DNA of 60,000 nucleotides from Apibacter adventoris (GTDB lineage Bacteria; Bacteroidota; Bacteroidia; Flavobacteriales; Weeksellaceae). The notes under the pieces are model-generated. The model was not told the origin of the DNA. It did not search any database and was given only the letters and a program-made list of their open reading frames with translations. Made by a program: the position numbers and the translations under genes. This document shows positions 7,991 to 13,944 of this stretch, in pieces (within the stretch, counting starts at the first letter, position 1; the number at the start of each line of letters is the position of its first letter). The stretch covers positions 1 through 60,000 of the forward strand of contig NZ_PSZM01000041.1 of the NCBI RefSeq assembly GCF_002964975.1, given 5' to 3'.

Positions 7991-9106
7991 TTACTTTTTT
8001 TCTGGAACTTTATCATCTCCTTTAACAGTAAGAGTTCCATAATTCGTTAACTTAGAAAAAGGATTCCATTTTTGCCTACCTCTTTTCTCTGGTACTGTAG
8101 TTGTAGTAGTTCCTTCGATAGCTCCTTTTATAATACTCCATTCTTCTTTTCTATCCTCAACTGAAATATCTGCAGTAACACACCCCCAACTCTCAACACC
8201 TAAATGCAACCTAAATCCATCTCGTCCATTGGTATCATCTCTATCATTATATCTATTATGATCTTGTTTATCTAACCTAAACCAATCTTTATGTTTTGTA
8301 TCTGCATTATTATCTAAAATATCATATGTGCCATTTGGAATAGCTCTCTGTTGAGGTCTATTAGGATCTCTTGTTACCTCTCCATTTTCGGCTAACCCAC
8401 CTGTAAATACATTTTTTATTAGAATACCATAATTATACTGCTTTTTATCTTTCCCTGTTAACTTGCTATATTCTTTTGCTGAAACAAACTTATAGCTTAA
8501 TTTAGGATTAATCTTACTCTTATCTGGAATTATTGCTAAAAGATTTGTTGATTTATTAAACACAGCTACTACCTGTTTTCCATTAGGATCAACTAAAAGC
8601 ACCGGATTCTGATAACAATATCCATAGGTATTTAAGTTAAATGAGTTGTAAACTCCTTCATTATGTTCTCCATCAATATAATGCTCATCCTCTAATATTG
8701 GATTATAACCACTCAATGGATCCGTTGACAACCAAACAGACTCCCTCTTGTTGTAATATCTAGCTCCGTAATAGTATAACCCCGTTTCCTCATCCAGTTC
8801 CTTGCCATTAAACAGGTAAGGGTTATTCCAACTCTGGTTCCTTTCCTCAATAAACACCTCCCCAAACGATACATATTCTACATGCTGTACTATTTGTGCG
8901 TCTAAGTTAGTAATATAACTGCTACTTCCCAAATGATCTGCATGATTATAATACTGCATCTTTTCATATTCTTCATTCACTTTGCCGATTCCTCCTCCAT
9001 AGGTTTGGAGTTTTTTACCTTTGCCTGCACAACAAAAAACTGCTCCGTTTACATAATCATTATGGTCTTTTCCATGGTAAAGCACTTCAAAATAAGCCTT
9101 GAACAT
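7991..9106 (-). CDS. Orphan Rhs cassette 5: L,D-transpeptidase-related (DUF2778/Tlde1-like) tip
   Basis: The frame is intact, 371 codons, and unlike its sisters it has an ATG directly in front of the core (MFKAYFEV). The core is more diverged than in other copies (AVFCCAGKG, YNKRES). After DPNGKQ (173-178) the tip has RAIPNGTYDI (254-263), DWFRLD and GFRLHLGVESWGCV (297-310). The arrangement of a FRLH His (301) and an S-x-G-C-V/I-T Cys (309) is that of YkuD/DUF2778 proteins, including the Tlde1 interbacterial effectors that cut or exchange peptidoglycan peptides. Target site would be the periplasm, consistent with the lipoprotein immunity gene next to it. No signal peptide of its own. Confidence 0.65.
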   Translation of the reverse strand: MFKAYFEVLYHGKDHNDYVNGAVFCCAGKGKKLQTYGGGIGKVNEEYEKMQYYNHADHLGSSSYITNLDAQIVQHVEYVSFGEVFIEERNQSWNNPYLFNGKELDEETGLYYYGARYYNKRESVWLSTDPLSGYNPILEDEHYIDGEHNEGVYNSFNLNTYGYCYQNPVLLVDPNGKQVVAVFNKSTNLLAIIPDKSKINPKLSYKFVSAKEYSKLTGKDKKQYNYGILIKNVFTGGLAENGEVTRDPNRPQQRAIPNGTYDILDNNADTKHKDWFRLDKQDHNRYNDRDDTNGRDGFRLHLGVESWGCVTADISVEDRKEEWSIIKGAIEGTTTTTVPEKRGRQKWNPFSKLTNYGTLTVKGDDKVPEKK

Positions 9107-9175
9107 AACAACTGAGATATTTACAACGCTATTGAACTCCTCAGATTGCTCTGCATAGACGAAGAAATTAGTTAA
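9107..9175 (+). repeat. Inter-cassette spacer S5, shortened
   Basis: A short version of the spacer: plus strand LEHNN, stop, DIYNAIELLRLLCIDEEIS ending at TAA 9173-9175. The front of the spacer is deleted, so the core follows almost at once. Confidence 0.5.
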
Positions 9176-9179
9176 ATAA

Positions 9180-9207
9180 AAAAAACCGCTTATTGCGGGG
9201 CTTTATT
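9180..9207. terminator. Terminator originally serving cassette 7 immunity gene
   Basis: A-run, CCGC, loop TTATT, GCGG, then GGCTTTATTATT. It sits about 240 bases beyond the immunity stop at 9450 because the element 9239-9435 lies between. Confidence 0.55.
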
Positions 9208-9238
9208 ATTCTTATTCTAACTACTAATAAAGTATAAG

Positions 9239-9435
9239 AACCTGTGGTGCATTTAGAAATTAAAATTTAATCTTATCAATATCAAATATCTATGTTTTTA
9301 CCTCAGAATTATTTTTTATCCTAATATTAAATTTTTAAGATATTGGTGGTTATTTTGAATGTAATTATTAGTATTGAAAATATTATTTTACTAATATTCA
9401 ATGATTTTTATTCTTTCTCTAAATGCACCACGGAT
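9239..9435. mobile_element. MITE-like element, 197 bases, with TIRs and 6-bp target duplication
   Basis: The ends are inverted repeats: AACCTGTGGTGCATTTAGAA at the left, and at the right the reverse complement reads ATCCGTGGTGCATTTAGAGA. TATAAG stands directly outside both ends (9233-9238 and 9436-9441), a perfect 6-base target duplication. The interior is AT-rich with small palindromes (for example around 9375-9405) and no reading frame. It looks like a non-autonomous transposable element that landed 15 bases past an immunity stop codon. Confidence 0.65.
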
Positions 9436-9449
9436 TATAAGGATATATT

Positions 9450-9929
9450 TTAATAGCATGTTGTAATTATAGGATAATCTGAATAAACAATCTGCCAATA
9501 TAGAGAACCTGCTATTTCTATATAATCATACTTTTTAGGTATATTTAAACGTAATATTCCTCTCCCCCTCACATCTTCTATTTCTATCTTTTTTGTATTG
9601 GAAGGTACTTTATAATACCAAGAAAGCAAGCAATGTTCTTCTTTATTCTTATAAAATACATCTATTGTATCTTTTTTATTTACAACTACATATCGCCCTC
9701 TAAATGATTCCCCATGGATAATCACATATTTAATTTTTTCTTTTTTTAGAGAATCTGGAAGAAGATGTTTAAAATATTCTTCTATTGTTGCTATATATGT
9801 AGAATCTTTTTTCATAAAATATTCCTTTGTATGTGTATAATACGAAACAGGAATCTTACTAGAATAACAGCCTATTGTAAGCAGATATATAGTAATAAAA
9901 AATAAACTACAAATTATATTTCTTATCAT
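9450..9929 (-). CDS. Cassette 7 immunity lipoprotein, paralogue of the main one
   Basis: A 159-residue predicted lipoprotein (hydrophobic N-terminus ending LLTIGC, Cys21). It is a clear paralogue of the immunity protein at 13444-13920: shared blocks include LPDSLKKEK, HGESFRGRY, NKKDTID and IPKKYDYIE, with many changes between them. It begins six bases after the toxin stop. As the two toxins are nearly identical and both lipoproteins are kept, both probably bind the same metzincin tip, or they discriminate between minor tip variants. Transcription termination is altered by the MITE-like element just downstream. Confidence 0.7.
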   Translation of the reverse strand: MIRNIICSLFFITIYLLTIGCYSSKIPVSYYTHTKEYFMKKDSTYIATIEEYFKHLLPDSLKKEKIKYVIIHGESFRGRYVVVNKKDTIDVFYKNKEEHCLLSWYYKVPSNTKKIEIEDVRGRGILRLNIPKKYDYIEIAGSLYWQIVYSDYPIITTCY

Positions 9930-9935
9930 AATTTA

Positions 9936-11027
9936 TTAGTTTTGATTATACTCTTCGAATTTTTCCGATAAAAACTGTTGCTGGAACTCTATATTAGTCC
10001 TCATCCGATCTGTCTGTTTCTGATTTAATTCTAATCCTCCAGTCTTTTGAAATTTTCTTATTTCATTCTCGCCAGAGTTCATTAGATTATTTATATTCTC
10101 AGGTGTATTCTCTATTATCAAATTACCATTTTTATCTTTTTGACCATCCCATATATGAGCCAATCCTGCAGAATGTCCCATTTCATGCGCTATAACAGAT
10201 ACATCATCCTTAACATATGAAGTACCGTCTGAGGATCTATTCAAATGGGTTTGACCTAATATTAAACCTTCAATTTTACCATTTTTACCATATACAGGAA
10301 TTGATGCTCTTCCAAACTCTAAAGTATAAATAGCATTATTATCCTGAACTATATTTATATTCAATCCTTTATTTTGAGATAATATTTTAGAGACTTCATT
10401 TAATTTTAATGCCAACTGGTCTGCACTTCCTTCGTAATTATTTACTTTTACTTTCCAGGTTACATTCGTTACTCCCCCCTTAACACTCTCTACAATCGCC
10501 TGTTTTCCATTAGGATCTACTAAAAGAACCGGATTCTGATAACAATACCCATAGGTATTATGGTTAAATGAGTTAAATACTCCCCCGTTGTGCTCTCCAT
10601 CGATATAATGCTCAACTTCCATCACCGGATTGTAACCACTCAACGGATCCGTTGATAACCAAACAGACTCCCTCGGATTATAGTACCTAGCTCCATAATA
10701 GTATAACCCTGTTTCCTCATCCAGTTCCTTGCCATTAAACAAATAAGGGGTATTCCAACTCTGGTCCTTTCCTCAATAAACACCTCTCCAAACGGTACAT
10801 ATGCTACATGTTGTACTATTTGTGCGTCTAAGTTAGTAATATAACTGCTACTTCCCAAATGATCCGCATGATAATAATACTGCATCTTTTCATATTCTTC
10901 ATTCCCTTTGCCGATTCCCCCTCCATAGGTTTGGAGTTTTTTATCCTTCCCCTCACAGCAGAAGCCTGCTCCGTTTACATAATCATTATGGTCTTTTCCA
11001 TGGTAAGGTACTTCAAAATACGCATAG
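9936..11027 (-). pseudogene. Orphan Rhs cassette 7: metzincin tip, core frameshifted
   Basis: The core is full length for a cassette (from PYHG near 11010), but one T is missing near 10764 (CTGGTCC where sisters have CTGGTTCC), so the core frame is lost just before YLFNGKELD. Downstream the frame is intact through YYNPRESVWLSTDP, DPNGKQ and the tip to 9936. The tip contains HEMGHSAGLAH (HExxHxxGxxH) and NNLMNS as Met-turn, and it is almost identical to the tip of the full-length gene, apart from a few substitutions and a different final segment (NEIRKFQKTGG; ends KFEEYNQN). A likely silent donor or former active tip. Confidence 0.75.
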
Positions 11028-11033
11028 TGGGCT

Positions 11034-11199
11034 CTATTTAGGGAGTATCCTCTGTAATTCTTCGCTTATCCTTTCTTTGTAGCATAAGGAATTCCAAGAA
11101 CACACTCAATGGAACATTTACAATATCCTGCAGCTCTTCCGCTCATTCATCCCCAAAGATGAATTGGAATTATTGGATTTACTCAATAGAGAAGAGTAA
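11034..11199 (+). repeat. Inter-cassette spacer S7 with plus-strand remnant
   Basis: Plus strand LILSL, stop, HKEFQEHTQWNIYNILQLFRS followed by FIPKDELELLDLLNREE and TAA at 11197-11199. This is the best preserved tail of the spacer family, together with S8. The macrodomain gene starts 44 bases further on. Confidence 0.55.
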
Positions 11200-11243
11200 A
11201 AAATATTCATTCAAATAAAATTATTAAATTTATTCTATAAAAA

Positions 11244-11768
11244 ATGATAGAACTATTATTAAATGATATCACCAAAATTCCTGTTGACGCTATAGTTAAC
11301 GCGGCTAATACTTCTTTACTTGGAGGTGGTGGTGTTGATGGGGCAATACATAAAGCTGGAGGTAAAGAAATTCTTCAAGAATGTCAAAAAATTAGAAATA
11401 AACAAGGAGGTTGTAAAGTTGGTGAAGCAGTTATAACATCAGCTGGAAAACTTCCTGCTAAATTTGTAATACATACTGTTGGTCCTGTATGGAATAATGG
11501 AAAACATAACGAAGAGAGTTTATTATCATCCGCTTATAAAAATAGCTTAAAACTTGCATCTGATAATCAGATTCTTTCAATTTCCTTTCCTAACATTAGC
11601 ACTGGAATTTATAAATTCCCAAAAGAAAAAGCTGCTGAAATTGCTATTCAAACTGTTTTGAATTTTCTTACTACAACAGATAAAATAGAGAAAGTGATTT
11701 TTGTTTGTTTAGATAAAGAAAATTATAATATCTACACAAAATTATTAAAACAAAACAACCCGCTTTAA
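11244..11768 (+). CDS. Macrodomain ADP-ribose hydrolase (YmdB/MacroD type)
   Basis: 174 residues forming one macrodomain. Landmarks are [20 protein letters not shown] (residues 15-34), IHTVGPVW, and [12 protein letters not shown] in the substrate loop, as in O-acetyl-ADP-ribose deacetylases and MacroD-type hydrolases that remove ADP-ribose from protein side chains. It is the only intact plus-strand gene in the toxin array. It converges on the immunity gene of cassette 8, whose toxin looks like an ADP-ribosyltransferase, and shares its terminator. By inference it may reverse the damage done by that toxin and act as a second layer of protection; an ordinary metabolic role is the alternative. 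Confidence 0.9.
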   Translation: MIELLLNDITKIPVDAIVNAANTSLLGGGGVDGAIHKAGGKEILQECQKIRNKQGGCKVGEAVITSAGKLPAKFVIHTVGPVWNNGKHNEESLLSSAYKNSLKLASDNQILSISFPNISTGIYKFPKEKAAEIAIQTVLNFLTTTDKIEKVIFVCLDKENYNIYTKLLKQNNPL

Positions 11769-11778
11769 GCGGGTTGTT
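11754..11778. terminator. Bidirectional terminator between macrodomain and immunity genes
   Basis: AACAACCCGCT and AGCGGGTTGTT pair around a short TTA loop; the hairpin overlaps the last codons of the macrodomain gene and ends three bases before the immunity stop. Confidence 0.85.
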
Positions 11779-11780
11779 TA

Positions 11781-12080
11781 TCATATTAATATTTCTTCTA
11801 ATTGCTTAAAAACTTTTTCTTTTTCTTCCTTTTGATTAGGCTCTAAAAGAACATTTAAAAGTTGTTCTTTTTTTTTATTGTCCCAAACAAAAATCCCTAG
11901 CCAATCTAATTCCCAAAAATCAATATTACCTCCTATTTTCTCGGAATTAAATTCAATTTGATATAAAGATCCAAAATCACCTCTTTCAAAAAATTTATAT
12001 TCAAACTCATATCCATTTAATTTTGGTAATACCTCTTTTTTAAACCATTCTATGTTTATTATATCATTCATATAAATCAT
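11781..12080 (-). CDS. Cassette 8 immunity protein (soluble, putative)
   Basis: An acidic 99-residue protein, no signal or membrane segment. Its ATG (12080-12078) overlaps the toxin TGA (12079-12077) as ATGA; an internal ATG at 12071 is possible. The pattern INIEWFKKEVLPKL, GDFGSLYQIEF, WELDWLGIFVW looks like other small immunity proteins, but I cannot name the family. Presumed to neutralise the ADP-ribosyltransferase-like tip in the cytoplasm. Confidence 0.65.
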   Translation of the reverse strand: MIYMNDIINIEWFKKEVLPKLNGYEFEYKFFERGDFGSLYQIEFNSEKIGGNIDFWELDWLGIFVWDNKKKEQLLNVLLEPNQKEEKEKVFKQLEEILI

Positions 12081-13222
12081 TTAGTTTTTAAAATAGGAGT
12101 AAGGTTTTTTACTTTTGGTAATAACTGCCCTCCTTGTTTCTGTAAAGCTCCTTGCATTGCTTTTCCTGCATTAGGTCCAATAACTTTAAACCAACCCTCT
12201 TTACCTCCTTGTAGTAAACTATTTGTTGGTACTTGAAACTCTGCATATACAGACCCTTTAGCTGCCGAAGTAAAAGCATTTTGCCCTCCTGTAGCTACAA
12301 ATGTTTGGCCTCCTGCCCCTTCAACCATTTTACCTGTTTTTACCATTATTTCATATTCAGCTTTAGACATCCACCGTCCTACAGTTGTCATTCCTACTTT
12401 ACTAGTATTTCCAATAACACCTCCTACAACCTTACCTCCTACTTTCAATATAACTCCTCCTGCTAACGATCCTGCTGAAGTAGTTACTAATTCGTTAGTA
12501 AAATTCTCCTCAACCTGATCATAAACCTTTTTCTCTGGAAAATTTGTATTTAAATACTTATTTGAAAGTCTACCTATCCAATTATCTGTATTCTTATGAA
12601 CTAAACGCCCACTTCTATCCTCCTCTAAAATATCCTGCCCTTTTGAATCTACATTTTTTGGTAATTCTTTTCCTACATATGTCCAACCAGCCCTAGTAGT
12701 TTCTTGACTAGTTGCATTTTTATCATCTAAATATTTACCATGTTTGTTTTTTATCCAGTCATCAACACTTTCTCCTTTCATCCCCGTAGGATCGGTATAA
12801 TTAATTGGATTTTGGTAGGTATACTGATACGGAGTTCCTGTTTGTTCAAGCATTGGATCTACGCTTAAGAACACGCTCTCCCTCGGGTTGTAGTACCTAG
12901 CTCCGTAGTAGTATAACCCCGTTTCCTCATCCAGTTCCTTGCCATTAAACAAATAAGGAATATTCCAACTCTGGTTCCTTTTCTCAATAAACACCTCCCC
13001 AAATGGTACATATTCTACATGCTGTACTATTTGCGCGTCTAAGTTAGTAATATAACTGCTACTTCCCAAATGATCTGCATGATCATAATACTGCTTCTTT
13101 TCATATTCTTCATTCCCTTTGCCGATTCCGCCTCCATAGGCTTGGTGTTTTTTATCCTTTCCTTCACAGCAGAAGCCTGCTCCGTTTACATAATCATTAT
13201 GGTCTTTTCCATGGTAAGGCAC
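12077..13222 (-). CDS. Orphan Rhs cassette 8: ADP-ribosyltransferase-like (TreTu-like) tip with pre-toxin linker
   Basis: The frame is intact over 381 codons from the core (GTG 13222). Core 1-122, junction DPMLEQTGTPYQYTYQNP and DPTGM (144-148), linker, Gly/Val-rich hydrophobic stretch (about 246-270), tip 278-381. The tip has GRWMSKAEYEIMVKTG, GGQTFVATGG and GSVYAEFQVPTNSLLQGG, ending in GPNAGKAMQ. This resembles the TreTu-type ADP-ribosyltransferase tips of other Rhs proteins (R near the front, E in the YxEF strand); the call rests on memory of that pattern and is moderate. A coupled soluble immunity gene and a nearby macrodomain hydrolase support a cytosolic ADP-ribosylating toxin. Confidence 0.6.
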   Translation of the reverse strand: MPYHGKDHNDYVNGAGFCCEGKDKKHQAYGGGIGKGNEEYEKKQYYDHADHLGSSSYITNLDAQIVQHVEYVPFGEVFIEKRNQSWNIPYLFNGKELDEETGLYYYGARYYNPRESVFLSVDPMLEQTGTPYQYTYQNPINYTDPTGMKGESVDDWIKNKHGKYLDDKNATSQETTRAGWTYVGKELPKNVDSKGQDILEEDRSGRLVHKNTDNWIGRLSNKYLNTNFPEKKVYDQVEENFTNELVTTSAGSLAGGVILKVGGKVVGGVIGNTSKVGMTTVGRWMSKAEYEIMVKTGKMVEGAGGQTFVATGGQNAFTSAAKGSVYAEFQVPTNSLLQGGKEGWFKVIGPNAGKAMQGALQKQGGQLLPKVKNLTPILKTK

Positions 13223-13239
13223 TTCAAAATATACATAGT

Positions 13240-13413
13240 GGTCTTTATTTAGGGAGTAAATTCTATAAATCTTCTCTTATTCTCTTTCTGGAAGATCCCG
13301 AACTCCAAGAACACAACCAATGGGATATTTACAATATCACTGAACCCCTACGTTCCCTTATTCTTGTTGATGAGTTGAAACTTTTTGATTTCTTGAATAA
13401 GATTCCTAAATGA
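13240..13413 (+). repeat. Inter-cassette spacer S8, intact remnant frame
   Basis: Plus strand reads LYLGSKFYKSSLILFLEDPE, LQEHNQWDIYNITEPLRSLI and LVDELKLFDFLNKIPK to TGA 13411-13413 with no internal stop, the only spacer fully open over this length. It ends at the terminator of the main immunity gene. Confidence 0.55.
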
Positions 13414-13415
13414 GC

Positions 13416-13440
13416 CCCTTGCAATGCAAGAGTTTTTTTT
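13416..13440. terminator. Terminator after the main immunity gene
   Basis: CTTGC (13418-13422), AAT loop, GCAAG (13426-13430), then a T-run on the plus strand; the minus strand has only a short run of A and C. It lies at the stop of the immunity gene (13444). The hairpin is identical to the one at 5506-5518. Confidence 0.6.
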
Positions 13441-13443
13441 CAT

Positions 13444-13920
13444 CTATAAACAGGTCCTTATTGAGGGATAATCCAAATAAACTATCTCCCACTCATTAAA
13501 TCCAGAAACCTCTATATAATCATATTTTTTAGGAATCTTTAACTTTAACACTCCTCTGCCTCCTACATCTTCTATTTCTACTTTTTTTGTATCAGAAGGA
13601 ATCTTATAATACTTAGAAAATATACAAAGTTCCTCTTTGTTTTTATAAAACTTATCTATAGTATCTTTTTTATTGATAACTATATAACGCCCTCTAAAGG
13701 ATTCTCCATGCAAAATAATATACTTAACCTTCTCTTTTTTTAATGAATCGGGGAGATATTCAGCTGCATATTCCTCTATCTTTTCAACATACATTGAATC
13801 TCTTTTCATTAAATCCTCTTTGGTTGTTATATAGTAACTTATTGCAATCTTACTGGTTTTACAACTCAAAATAAAAACTAAGATAAATGACACTATGCTG
13901 AAATTTAAAAATATTCTCAT
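13444..13920 (-). CDS. Immunity lipoprotein of the full-length Rhs toxin (putative)
   Basis: A 158-residue predicted lipoprotein; the N-terminus ends FILVFILSC (Cys20). It follows the rhs stop by 24 bases and so is probably on the same transcript as the T9SS-cargo and rhs genes. Paralogue of 9450-9929, with shared blocks such as LPDSLKKEKVKY, GESFRGRY and IPKKYDYIEV. A periplasm-facing anchor fits a metallopeptidase toxin acting outside the cytoplasm. Function inferred from position. Confidence 0.7.
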   Translation of the reverse strand: MRIFLNFSIVSFILVFILSCKTSKIAISYYITTKEDLMKRDSMYVEKIEEYAAEYLPDSLKKEKVKYIILHGESFRGRYIVINKKDTIDKFYKNKEELCIFSKYYKIPSDTKKVEIEDVGGRGVLKLKIPKKYDYIEVSGFNEWEIVYLDYPSIRTCL

Positions 13921-13944
13921 TCTTTTACTGGTTTTTATGTTCTT

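Noticed and set aside
578-13413. Regularly spaced repeats suggesting a CRISPR array or large satellite
   Set aside because: Repeat units are 1.2-2 kb, coding, and contain distinct tip and immunity genes; no short repeats with unique spacers and no cas genes.
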